NCBI GenBank assembly: GCA_900546885.1
Contig: UREN01000067.1
Location: forward strand, 1 to 10,066
Direction of reading: 5' to 3'
From: an uncultured Oscillospiraceae bacterium
Lineage (GTDB): Bacteria > Bacillota > Clostridia > Oscillospirales > Ruminococcaceae
DNA: 10,066 bases
Positions 1-6,194 of the stretch are shown in pieces. Below the pieces are notes generated by a model that made no database searches, was not told where the DNA came from, and saw only the letters and a program-made list of their open reading frames with translations. The translations under genes were made by a program, and so were the position numbers. Every line of letters begins with the position of its first letter. Position 1 is the stretch's first letter.

Positions 1-82
1 CACCCTTTGTGGTTGTCAAGGCGCTTTGACGATGCTATGCGCCCGAATTTCTGTTTCAGAGGCAATGTTTTCTTACGTCAAC

Positions 83-103
83 GCGCCTTTGGCAGGCGCT
101 TTT
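83..103 (+). terminator. Possible intrinsic terminator of an off-window gene
   Basis: Stem GCGCCT / AGGCGC with a five-base loop TTGGC, followed directly by TTTT. It would end a plus-strand transcript arriving from left of the window. The stem is only six base pairs and the T-run is short, so this is tentative. The rest of 1-238 shows no convincing coding sequence: the open frames there lack ribosome binding sites and run into the tRNA. Confidence 0.4.
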
Positions 104-166
104 GCATGCATGCGTGCCTGCGGCGAGGCAGTGCAAAAGGTAAGCGCCTGGCTCTGTTTTCACTTC

Positions 167-190
167 AAAGTGTGAACAAAAGTGTGAACA
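167..190. repeat. Two-copy 12-bp tandem repeat
   Basis: AAAGTGTGAACA occurs twice in direct succession with no mismatch (167-178 and 179-190). It lies just beyond the terminator of the tRNA-Gly gene. No function can be assigned from the sequence. Confidence 0.8.
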
Positions 191-200
191 GAAGGGATAG

Positions 201-236
201 AAAAAGCCCGCGGAACGTTGGTTCCACGGGCTTTTT
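201..236 (-). terminator. Intrinsic terminator of tRNA-Gly
   Basis: On the minus strand a near-perfect stem begins AAAAAGCCCGTGGAAC and its partner arm ends GGGCTTTTT, with one G-T wobble inside. It starts two bases after the encoded CCA end of the tRNA, which is where a terminator of a single tRNA transcript should sit. A- and T-runs on both sides make it potentially bidirectional. Confidence 0.85.
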
Positions 237-238
237 GA

Positions 239-312
239 TGGAGCAGATGATGGGAATCGAACCCACACAGCCAGCTTGGGAAGCTGGAGTTCTACCACTA
301 AACTACATCTGC
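239..312 (-). tRNA. tRNA-Gly(CCC)
   Basis: The minus strand folds into a full cloverleaf. The acceptor stem is GCAGATG / CATCTGC, the D arm contains AGTGGTA, and the anticodon stem CCAGC / GCTGG encloses loop TTCCCAA with anticodon CCC. The variable loop has four bases. The T arm is GTGGG / CCCAT with loop TTCGATT, and the discriminator base is U. The CCA end is encoded (239-241), so the mature body is 242-312 (71 nt). Anticodon CCC reads GGG glycine codons. It is a single-gene transcript with its own promoter (333-361) and terminator (201-236). Open frames drawn across it on either strand are artefacts. Confidence 0.97.
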
Positions 313-332
313 ACAAACTGAGAACGCTACTT

Positions 333-361
333 AGTATACAGCATGGGGCCAAAAAAGTCAA
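333..361 (-). promoter_or_regulatory. Promoter of tRNA-Gly
   Basis: On the minus strand TTGACT (356-361) and TATACT (333-338) are separated by exactly 17 bases. Transcription would start near 326, about 14 bases before the tRNA 5' end. Each hexamer differs from the sigma-A consensus at one position. Confidence 0.8.
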
Positions 362-461
362 ATGTTTCTGTGCACAAACCGGCGTGTATTGCAGCTGTTT
401 TTCGTTTTGCAGCGGGCGGCTGTGAAAAAGACAATAATTTCCAAAATTTTACAATTATGTT

Positions 462-470
462 TGCTATACT
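462..470 (+). promoter_or_regulatory. Extended -10 promoter of the 71-aa gene
   Basis: TGCTATACT combines a TGN extension with the -10 hexamer TATACT (465-470). No good -35 hexamer lies at the proper distance, which is common for extended -10 promoters. The surrounding stretch 430-470 is clearly more AT-rich than its neighbours. The start codon follows 44 bases downstream. Confidence 0.55.
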
Positions 471-514
471 GTAGGTGTATGGGGAAACCCGGCGCAAAAA
501 GAGGAGGCGGCACG

Positions 515-730
515 ATGAAGTGCGAGGTAGTGTGCCACCAGCTGCAGGGCCCGCAGGGGCTATACGAAACATATGGCCTGCGCCTGGTGGAAACGGGGGA
601 GTTTTACGGCGATATCACGCTGGACAAAGCGCAGGCACAGGCGCTTGCGGCTGCGCTGGAAGAAAACGATTGTGAGGCGTGCCATGTGCCCGGCATCCTG
701 GACGACTTCCTGGCCGGGGCACAGTTCTAA
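515..730 (+). CDS. Small acidic protein of unknown function, 71 aa (DUF6514-like)
   Basis: The ATG at 515 is preceded by GAGGAGG (501-507) at 7-nt spacing. The frame stays open further upstream, but that part lacks a ribosome binding site and lies over the promoter, so the short version is the real one. The protein is acidic and soluble, with no signal peptide or membrane segment. A YGLRLVETG strand is followed by a helix rich in Ala and Gln and a C-terminal LDDFL. The order 'YG(I/L)xx... ITxDKxxAxxLxxxLxxN...HVxxIxDDFL' resembles, from memory, the short clostridial DUF6514 family, whose function is unknown. The fit is by eye only. It has three cysteines (C3, C8 and the C-x-x-C-like DCEAC region), which may be incidental. 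It stands alone between its own promoter and that of the next gene. Confidence 0.75.
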   Translation: MKCEVVCHQLQGPQGLYETYGLRLVETGEFYGDITLDKAQAQALAAALEENDCEACHVPGILDDFLAGAQF

Positions 731-742
731 GGCCCCTGGCAC

Positions 743-772
743 TTGAAAAAGGGCTGCGTGCAGTGGTACAAT
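743..772 (+). promoter_or_regulatory. Promoter of the PHP-domain gene
   Basis: TTGAAA (743-748) and TACAAT (767-772) are separated by 18 bases, close to the sigma-A consensus. The untranslated leader is about 73 nt. It contains an inverted repeat, CTGCCC (793-798) with GGGCAG (822-827), that has no T-run after it and so is not an ordinary terminator. Confidence 0.75.
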
Positions 773-852
773 CCACATAAAAGAAAGCCTGCCTGCCCCG
801 GCGCGGCGCGTGTGCCCGGGCGGGCAGGGCCAAGCACAGAGGAGGCCTTTTT

Positions 853-1716
853 ATGCCGGGCGACCTGCATACGCACACCAATTTTTCAGATGGCTCCAGC
901 GACATTGAGCTGCTGCCAAAGCTGGCGGCGCGGGCCGGGCTGACGCACCTGGCCGTGTCGGACCATGACACCACGCTCAGCGCCGAATATGCATATGGGC
1001 ACCCTGTGGTGCAGGGGGTGCGCATGATTCCGGCAGTGGAACTGACGGGCTTTGATGTTGCGCGCGGGCGCCGGGTGCACCTTCTGTGTTACTGGCCCAA
1101 GCTGACGCCGGCGCTGAAAGAGTTCTGTGCCCTGATGGCGGCGCGGCGCAACGCGGCCACAGAAAAAAGCATGGAAGAGCTGGAGGCCTTATACCCGCAG
1201 TTCTGCCGGGAAGAGGCAAAGGCGTTTTCCCGGCGCAGCGGCGTCACCTACAAAACACACCTCATCCGCCTGCTGTTTGAATATGGATACACAGACGGGA
1301 TTTATAAAGAGCTGTACCGCGAGCTGTTCGGCGCGGGCCGCGGGCGCGTGCTGCACGACCCGGCCTACGAGCCCGTGCAGGCCGTGCTGGAACTGGCGCA
1401 CGGCACAGGCGGCGTAGTGGTGCTGGCGCACCCCAGCGTGTACAGCAGCATGGAGCTTGCGGCCCAGCTTGCCGCACAGGGGGCCATTGACGGGGTGGAG
1501 ATTGACCACCCGCGCAACACCCCGCAGGACAAGGCCGCTTTGCACGAGCTGGCGCGGCAGTATGGGCTGATTGTGACAGGCGGCACAGATTTTCACGGCA
1601 TGCACATGTCAAAGCCCACGCCGCTGGGCGCCATGACAACCCGGGACGAGATGCTGGCGCGCATCGAGGCGCTGGCACAAAGCCGCGGCGGCGCGCCGCA
1701 GGGCGAAGGGGCCTGA
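853..1716 (+). CDS. PHP-domain metal-dependent phosphoesterase (TrpH/YciV-like), 287 aa
   Basis: The protein belongs to the PHP superfamily of trinuclear-metal phosphoesterases. Relatives of this length act on nucleoside 3',5'-bisphosphates or on short RNA 5' ends (YciV/RnaAM group). The metal ligands can be read in order: DLHTHTNFSDG (H6, H8, D13), SDHDT (D37, H38, D39), AVE (E63), H76 in RVHLLCYW, AHPS (H193), and TDFHG (D246, H248). The segment 85-180 is mostly helical and looks like the insertion domain of this subfamily. The start is ATG 853 behind AGGAGG (840-845). No signal peptide or membrane segment is present, so it should be cytoplasmic. It has its own promoter and a possible terminator, so it is probably monocistronic. 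The PHP fold is certain. The exact substrate cannot be told from sequence, and a polymerase-type or histidinol-phosphatase role is less likely at this size and motif set. Confidence 0.93.
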   Translation: MPGDLHTHTNFSDGSSDIELLPKLAARAGLTHLAVSDHDTTLSAEYAYGHPVVQGVRMIPAVELTGFDVARGRRVHLLCYWPKLTPALKEFCALMAARRNAATEKSMEELEALYPQFCREEAKAFSRRSGVTYKTHLIRLLFEYGYTDGIYKELYRELFGAGRGRVLHDPAYEPVQAVLELAHGTGGVVVLAHPSVYSSMELAAQLAAQGAIDGVEIDHPRNTPQDKAALHELARQYGLIVTGGTDFHGMHMSKPTPLGAMTTRDEMLARIEALAQSRGGAPQGEGA

Positions 1717-1728
1717 GGCACGCGGGGG

Positions 1729-1759
1729 CAGCCGGTGTGGGCTGATGCACAATTTTTTT
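1729..1759 (+). terminator. Possible weak terminator after the PHP gene
   Basis: CAGCC / GGCTG (1729-1733, 1740-1744) forms a short stem, and a run of seven T follows at 1753-1759. The eight-base gap between stem and T-run is larger than usual, so termination here may be inefficient. No better candidate lies between this gene and the next. Confidence 0.35.
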
Positions 1760-1830
1760 AGTGCCTGCCGGCATGATTCTGGCTTGTTCGCCAAATCCTG
1801 CAAAAGGGCGGTGTTTTTCCACGCGCATTG

Positions 1831-1839
1831 TGCTAAAAT
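1831..1839 (+). promoter_or_regulatory. Extended -10 promoter of the TSCPD gene
   Basis: TGCTAAAAT has the TGN extension and a -10 hexamer TAAAAT (1834-1839) with only a poor -35. The preceding bases TTG make the core TTGTGCTAAAAT, the same word seen before nth and the cytidylate-kinase-like gene. The start codon follows 36 bases later. Confidence 0.55.
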
Positions 1840-1875
1840 GAAAACCAGCATTTTGAGTTGCGCGGAGGGAAAACC

Positions 1876-2127
1876 ATGACATATCAGAGAAAGAACAGGG
1901 GAGTGTGCTCCCTTTCCACCACGGTGACGCTTGCAGAGGACGGCACCATTGAAAATGTGGAGGTGCTGGGCGGCTGCAACGGCAACCTGAAGGGCATCTG
2001 CTCGCTGTTAAAGGGCATGAAGGCGCAGGACGCCATTGGCCGTATGCGCGGCACCACCTGCGGCAACAGGCCCACTTCCTGCCCGGACCAGATTGCCCAG
2101 GCGCTGGAAGAAGCCCTGGCCCAGTAA
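1876..2127 (+). CDS. Stand-alone TSCPD-domain protein (TIGR03905 type), 83 aa
   Basis: The protein matches the small TSCPD family in its whole length. It shows GVCS at the N-terminus (C11), a beta region ending in LGGCNGNLKGI (C34, C42), CGNRPTSCPDQIA near the C-terminus (C62, C69), and a final amphipathic helix. The pattern of conserved cysteines suggests metal binding or redox chemistry, but no function is established. The same domain is found at the C-terminus of some B12-dependent ribonucleotide reductases. The start is ATG 1876 with GGAGG at 1864-1868. A TTG at 1858 in the same frame would put the ribosome binding site inside the gene and was rejected. It is a single-gene unit ended by a perfect terminator. 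Confidence 0.92.
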   Translation: MTYQRKNRGVCSLSTTVTLAEDGTIENVEVLGGCNGNLKGICSLLKGMKAQDAIGRMRGTTCGNRPTSCPDQIAQALEEALAQ

Positions 2128-2155
2128 AACAGAATCTACCAAAGCCACGCATTTC

Positions 2156-2197
2156 AAAAAGGCCCGGCAATCCATCCATGGATTGCCGGGCCTTTTT
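2156..2197. terminator. Perfect 18-bp intrinsic terminator
   Basis: AAAAAGGCCCGGCAATCC (2156-2173) and its exact reverse complement (2180-2197) enclose a six-base loop and end in TTTTT. The A- and T-runs allow it to work in both directions. It ends the TSCPD gene and sits 85 bases before the start of the Clp ATPase, isolating that gene from upstream transcription. The first ATG of the Clp open frame lies inside its loop and cannot be the real start. Confidence 0.92.
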
Positions 2198-2282
2198 GAT
2201 GCGGCGCGGCTGGAAGAAAACGCCTTTGTGCATGCCCCTTGCCCACCCAGGCCATACTTGCACAGGGAAAGGGGAGAAGACG

Positions 2283-4565
2283 TTGTTATACCGATTCAAA
2301 GGGTTCGATAAAGCCGCGCGCCGGGTGCTGAACGAGGCTGTGAGCACGGCGGCCTCCTTTGGCCACGCCGCGGCCGGCACAGAGCACTGCCTGCTTGCCA
2401 TCCTGCGCGAAGATGAAGGCGAGGCGGCGGCCTTTCTGCTGTCCAGAAAAATATACGGGTTTCGCCTGGCGCGTCTGATTTGCGAAGAGAAAGGGCAGAA
2501 TACGCCCTGTTACCTGTGGCCCGGCACGGTGAATGCCGAGCTGCGCGCCGCCATGGATGAGGCTGTGCGCACGGCCCAGGCGGCCGGGGAGGAAAAGGCC
2601 GGCCCGCTGCATCTGCTGGCGGCCTTTCTGCAGCAGGAATGCACCGCCCGCCAGATGATGGAACAGCTGGGCCTGGACGCCAAGGCCGAGGCCGCCGAAT
2701 GCGGCCGCCGCGCCAAAGCGCCGCTGTGGAAACCGGCGGCGCCCCACATGGCCCCGCCCGCGCCGAAAAATGCCCTGCGCTATGGGCAAGACCTCACCCA
2801 GCTTGCCCGCGAGGGCAGGCTGGACCCCGTGTTCTGCCGGGAGGAAGAGATAGCGGCCGTTGAGCGCATTCTTCTGCGGCGGCGCAAAAATGCCCCCTGC
2901 CTTGTGGGCGAGGCGGGCGTGGGCAAAACGGCTGTGGTGGAAGGGCTTGCGCTGCGCATTGCAGAGGGGCGGGCGCCTGCGCGCCTGTGCGGGAAAAGCG
3001 TGCTTTCACTGGATATTGGCAGCCTTGTGGCGGGCACCAAATACCGGGGCGATTTTGAACAGCGCCTGCATGATGTCCTGGCCGAGGTGCGGCAGGCGGG
3101 CAGCGCCATCCTGTTTCTGGATGAGGTGCATTCCATCATGGGTGCGGGCGCTTCAGAGGGCGGTGTGGATGCGGCCAGCATCCTCAAGCCCATCCTGGCG
3201 CGCGGCGAGGTGCAGGTCATTGGCGCCACCACGCGCGAGGAATATGCAAAGCATATCGAGAAGGATGCCGCTATGGCACGCCGCTTTGAGGCCGTGCCGG
3301 TGGAAGAGCCCAGCCGCACGGCGGCGCTGGCCATTTTGCAGGGCCTTGCGCCGCGCTATGAAAGCTACCATGGCGTGTGCATTGAGCCGCAGGCGCTGGA
3401 GGCTGCGGTGGAGCTTACGGCCACCTACATGCCCGGCCGGTTTCTGCCAGATAAGGCCATTGATGCGCTGGATGAGGCATGTGCGTCGGTAAAAATGGAA
3501 GAGCGGTGCCCGCCCGCCGTGGGCCGGGCCGATGTGGCCGCCGCTGTGTCACGGCACAGCGGCGTGCCCGCAGCCCTGCTGTGCCGCAGCCGGGACGAGC
3601 GGCTGGATGGCCTGGAACAGGCGCTTTGCCGGCATATTATAGGGCAGGAGGAAGCAGTGCACACTGTGGCGGGCGCTATGCGGCGTGCACGGCTGTTTCC
3701 GGAAAGCGCACGGCGGCCCATGGCCTCGTTTTTGTTTTTGGGGCCCACGGGCGTGGGAAAAACGGCGCTGGCCAAGGCCGTTGCCCGGGAATGCTTCGGC
3801 GGGCCGCAGGCGCTTTTGCGCTTTGACATGAGCGAGTATATGGAAAAGCAGGCGGCGGCCCGCCTTGTGGGCGCGCCGCCGGGCTATGTGGGCCACGAGG
3901 AGGGCGGCCAGCTTACCCGCGCCGTGCGCGAGCGCCCGCACTGCGTGGTGCTGCTGGACGAAGTGGAAAAGGCACACCCGGACGTGATGCACCTGCTTTT
4001 GCAGGTTTTGGAAGAGGGCGAGCTGACGGACGGCCTTGGCCGCCGCGTCAGTTTCCGCACGGCGCTGGTGGTGCTCACCTCAAACCTGGGCGCCAGAGCG
4101 CTGGGCGGCGCGGCGCGCCCCACCGGCTTTGGCGCGGGCCAGGCGCTGTTTGCCCGGCACGATGCGCTGCAAAGCGCGCGCGGGCATTTTTCGCCCGAAC
4201 TTTTGGCGCGTTTGGATGAGTGCGTGGTGTTCGGCCCGCTTTCTGCCGGCGCCCTGGAGCGCATTGCACAGCGCGAACTGGACGAAACCTGTGCCCAGCT
4301 GCACGAGGCGGGCATAAGCCTTTCCTACGAGCCGCCGGTGCCCGGCGCCCTGGCCGCCCTGGCAAAGCCGGAACTGGGTGCCCGTGCGCTGCGCCGCCTG
4401 GTGCGCACCCGCGTGCTGGAACCCCTGGCCCTGCTGGAGCCGCCCGGCACCCCGGCCCGGGTGGCGGTGCACGGCGGGGATATTTGTGTGGAGGCCTGCG
4501 GCCCGCAGCCTGTGCCCGCGCCCACGGCCGGGCCCGCGGCCGCAGGTGCGGCCGTGCCGTCGTGA
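2283..4565 (+). CDS. ClpA/ClpC-type AAA+ unfoldase without a middle domain, 760 aa
   Basis: This is an HSP100 ATPase that would unfold proteins and feed them to ClpP in the cytoplasm. Domains in order: two Clp_N repeats (about 1-67, 77-140; the second with LHLLAAFLQQ); a proline/alanine linker (about 145-162); D1 with Walker A GEAGVGKT (209-216), pore loop GTKYRG (251-256), Walker B ILFLDEVH (276-283) and arginine finger ARRFE; D2 with Walker A GPTGVGKT (487-494), GYVG pore loop (534-537), Walker B VVLLDEVEKAH (555-565), sensor 1 LTSN and sensor 2 GARALRR (699-705). The TTG at 2283 is chosen because GGGGAGA lies at 2271-2277 and MLYRFKGFDKAARRVL aligns with the family N-terminus. Upstream ATGs at 2178, 2199 and 2232 lack this. 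Residues 405-436 run straight from D1 to D2, so the coiled-coil/UVR middle domain of ClpC is absent. TGF (614-616) sits where the ClpP-binding IGF/VGF loop belongs. The C-terminal 20 residues are a Pro/Ala tail. No convincing promoter is visible at 2198-2282. Confidence 0.93.
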   Translation: MLYRFKGFDKAARRVLNEAVSTAASFGHAAAGTEHCLLAILREDEGEAAAFLLSRKIYGFRLARLICEEKGQNTPCYLWPGTVNAELRAAMDEAVRTAQAAGEEKAGPLHLLAAFLQQECTARQMMEQLGLDAKAEAAECGRRAKAPLWKPAAPHMAPPAPKNALRYGQDLTQLAREGRLDPVFCREEEIAAVERILLRRRKNAPCLVGEAGVGKTAVVEGLALRIAEGRAPARLCGKSVLSLDIGSLVAGTKYRGDFEQRLHDVLAEVRQAGSAILFLDEVHSIMGAGASEGGVDAASILKPILARGEVQVIGATTREEYAKHIEKDAAMARRFEAVPVEEPSRTAALAILQGLAPRYESYHGVCIEPQALEAAVELTATYMPGRFLPDKAIDALDEACASVKMEERCPPAVGRADVAAAVSRHSGVPAALLCRSRDERLDGLEQALCRHIIGQEEAVHTVAGAMRRARLFPESARRPMASFLFLGPTGVGKTALAKAVARECFGGPQALLRFDMSEYMEKQAAARLVGAPPGYVGHEEGGQLTRAVRERPHCVVLLDEVEKAHPDVMHLLLQVLEEGELTDGLGRRVSFRTALVVLTSNLGARALGGAARPTGFGAGQALFARHDALQSARGHFSPELLARLDECVVFGPLSAGALERIAQRELDETCAQLHEAGISLSYEPPVPGALAALAKPELGARALRRLVRTRVLEPLALLEPPGTPARVAVHGGDICVEACGPQPVPAPTAGPAAAGAAVPS

Positions 4566-4580
4566 AAAGCCGCGGGCAGA

Positions 4581-4616
4581 AAAACGCCCCTGCGCCTTGC
4601 AGCGCAGGGGCGTTTT
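4581..4616. terminator. Convergent bidirectional terminator
   Basis: AAAACGCCCCTGCGC and its exact reverse complement enclose loop CTTGCA, giving a 15-bp stem with T-runs in both directions. It ends the Clp ATPase on the plus strand and the cytidylate-kinase-like gene on the minus strand. A second hairpin, GCCGCCGG (4623-4630) with CCGGCGGC (4639-4646), lies between it and the minus-strand gene. Confidence 0.92.
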
Positions 4617-4674
4617 GGTCATGCCGCCGGAGAGGGGGCCGGCGGCTAGGGAGGTGACAGAGAAAAGCCAGACG

Positions 4675-5283
4675 CTATTTTACAAGCTTTGCCGCATCTG
4701 CCAGAAGCTGGGCCGCTATGGGGATGGGCAATTTGCCGGTGTTCAGGGCAATGTCATACCGGTCCGCACGGCCCCAATCGCCATCGGCATAATAGTTGTA
4801 ATAGTTGGCGCGCGTTTTGTCTGTTTTGCGAATGCGGGCGCGCGCTTTGTCCTCGTCAATGTTGTACAGCCGCGCCACGCGAAGCACGCGCTGTTCCAGC
4901 GGGGCATGGATGAACACGCTGAGCATGCCCGGCTGCTGGCGCAGCACATAATCGGCACAGCGGCCAATGAACACACAGGGGCCCTGCTTTGCCAGCTCGC
5001 GGATGGTGTTCGACTGGAACACAAACAGCTTGTCGTCTGTGAGGTAATCGTCATAGCTGGCAAAGGCGGGCGCCGCCCCGATGCTGAGCGTATACAGAAA
5101 GCTGGAGGAGGGGCGCTCGTCTGCACGCTCGAACAGCTCTTGCGAGATGCCGCTGTCCTGCGCGGCCTTTTTCAAAATTTCCTTGTCATAAAAGGGAATG
5201 CCCATTTTCTGTGACACGGCAAGGCCAATTTCCCGCCCGCCAGAGCCGAACTGGCGGCCAATGCAAATGACAGGGTGCGCCAT
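4675..5283 (-). CDS. Cytidylate-kinase-like family protein, 202 aa
   Basis: The protein belongs to the P-loop nucleoside-monophosphate-kinase-like family often named cytidylate kinase-like (Cytidylate_kin2). It opens with a beta strand and the nucleotide-binding loop GRQFGSGGREIG (9-20), then FYDKEIL (31-37), FIGRCADYVL (105-114), an arginine-rich lid region (R147-R158, DKTRANYYNYY) and the typical YDIALNTG (176-183). The P-loop has GGR where classical kinases have GK(S/T), as is usual for this family, so the substrate is uncertain. It should not be called cmk. The ATG at 5283 is preceded by AAAGGAGG at an eight-base distance. It has its own promoter (5349-5379) and shares the terminator at 4581-4616, so it is monocistronic. 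It is cytoplasmic, with no membrane segments. Confidence 0.9.
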   Translation of the reverse strand: MAHPVICIGRQFGSGGREIGLAVSQKMGIPFYDKEILKKAAQDSGISQELFERADERPSSSFLYTLSIGAAPAFASYDDYLTDDKLFVFQSNTIRELAKQGPCVFIGRCADYVLRQQPGMLSVFIHAPLEQRVLRVARLYNIDEDKARARIRKTDKTRANYYNYYADGDWGRADRYDIALNTGKLPIPIAAQLLADAAKLVK

Positions 5284-5348
5284 ACAAAAACCTCCTTTGC
5301 AGCAACGGCACGGAAGGCGTGCGCCAGCCGCGCACTTTCTTTACCTTT

Positions 5349-5379
5349 ATCATAGCACAAACCGCACGGCGGCGCACAA
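5349..5379 (-). promoter_or_regulatory. Promoter of the cytidylate-kinase-like gene
   Basis: On the minus strand TTTGTGCTATGAT contains the -10 TATGAT (5349-5354) with a TGC extension. A TTGTGC hexamer at 5374-5379 could act as -35, although the spacer of 19 is long. The same 13-base word is the -10 region of nth. Confidence 0.65.
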
Positions 5380-5380
5380 A

Positions 5381-5418
5381 AAACACGGCGCGAAGCCATA
5401 GAACTTTGCGCCGTGTTT
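5381..5418 (-). terminator. Intrinsic terminator of thiT
   Basis: On the minus strand AAACACGGCGC pairs exactly with GCGCCGTGTTT, and four further inner pairs shorten the loop. A TTTTTT run follows in the minus direction. It lies 31 bases after the thiT stop codon and just upstream of the promoter of the next minus-strand gene, so the two are separate units. Confidence 0.88.
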
Positions 5419-5449
5419 CTTGGCAATTTTGCCCAAATGTCTTAACTCA

Positions 5450-6094
5450 TTACAATTTTGCCCGCGCGTCAAACAGCTTGGGGGCTGCCAGCATCAGCAC
5501 CACGGCGGCTGCCACGGTGAAGAGGGCCTCCGGAATCATATATGTGGCGTTGTATACAATGCTGTACAGCCAGCACAGCGCGTTTTCCGCCATGCCCTCA
5601 ATGGCCTGGCCCCAGCCGAAATTGGTCATCCAATCAAAGGCATAATCGTAGTCTTTCCACACCACATAGCCCGAGAGCACGCTGCACACATAGCGCAGCA
5701 CGCACACCACAAACGTGCTTACGCCGGCGCCAACGGCACGGCCAACCTTTGAAGAGGGAAACGGCCGGGCAATGTACCATGCCAGGCCCAGCACGGTGAA
5801 GGCCAGCACATAATCCAGCAGCACGCAGCCAATTTGCGCGCCCAGCGTCTGGCAGTAGGTGAGGTTTTTCAGGCCGAGAAACAGTTGGATGAGGCTGTGC
5901 ACAAAGGCCGTGAACAGGCCCCACTTCGGGCCGTGGCGCAGGCTCATCAGAATAATGGGCAGCATGCTCACAAAGGTGACAGAGCCGCCGTGCGGCAGCT
6001 CGTAAATGGGAAAGTAGCTGAGCACGGTGCTAAGCGCAATCATCAGTGCGCCTTCCACAAGGGTGCGTGTTCTTGCGTGTGTTTTTGTCGTCAT
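5450..6094 (-). CDS. thiT: Thiamine ECF transporter substrate-binding subunit ThiT, 214 aa
   Basis: ThiT is the membrane S-component that binds thiamine and works with the shared ECF energising module (EcfA, EcfA', EcfT), none of which is encoded here. The protein is very hydrophobic, with about six membrane segments (roughly 12-30, 38-53, 56-76, 86-108, 120-143, 172-203). Family signatures are LPHGGSVTFVSMLPI (33-47), RHGPKWGL (53-60), GYVVW (142-146) and YSIVYNATYMIPE (177-189), the last including the Tyr/Asn region that lines the thiamine pocket in known ThiT. The start is ATG 6094 with AAAGGGG just upstream. The in-frame extension to 6196 runs through the attenuator and was rejected. The TPP riboswitch immediately upstream independently supports the substrate. 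Confidence 0.94.
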   Translation of the reverse strand: MTTKTHARTRTLVEGALMIALSTVLSYFPIYELPHGGSVTFVSMLPIILMSLRHGPKWGLFTAFVHSLIQLFLGLKNLTYCQTLGAQIGCVLLDYVLAFTVLGLAWYIARPFPSSKVGRAVGAGVSTFVVCVLRYVCSVLSGYVVWKDYDYAFDWMTNFGWGQAIEGMAENALCWLYSIVYNATYMIPEALFTVAAAVVLMLAAPKLFDARAKL

Positions 6095-6130
6095 GGGAAA
6101 TACCCCTTTCAAAATGATGTGACACAAAAA

Positions 6131-6173
6131 CCAAAAACGTGCGCCGTGTGGCACAAAAACCACACGGCGCACG
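6131..6173 (-). terminator. Riboswitch-controlled attenuator terminator of thiT
   Basis: On the minus strand CGTGCGCCGTGTGG (6160-6173 region) pairs perfectly over 14 bp with CCACACGGCGCACG (6138-6151), followed by TTTTTGGTTTTTG. It lies between the TPP aptamer and the thiT start codon, so it is the expression platform: TPP binding should favour it and stop transcription. A CGCCG stretch in its first arm could instead pair with CGGCG at the 3' side of the aptamer, which is a plausible antiterminator but is inferred. Confidence 0.88.
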
Positions 6174-6194
6174 CTGAGCTTTGCTGTTTTATGC

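Noticed and set aside
13..41. Promoter-like TTGTCA and TGCTATGCG on the plus strand
   Set aside because: The spacing of 17 is right, but the -10 hexamer TATGCG is poor and no gene follows before a hairpin at 83.
7..361. Open frames on both strands across the tRNA-Gly region
   Set aside because: They run through the tRNA and its terminator and have no ribosome binding sites. Frames of this kind over tRNAs are a known annotation artefact.
1858..1875. TTG at 1858 as start of the TSCPD gene
   Set aside because: It would place the GGAGG ribosome binding site inside the coding sequence, and the family N-terminus fits ATG 1876.
1262..2401. 379-aa minus-strand open frame
   Set aside because: It is antisense to the PHP and TSCPD genes and runs through a terminator, and its Arg/Pro/Ala-rich translation is typical of shadow frames in high-GC DNA.
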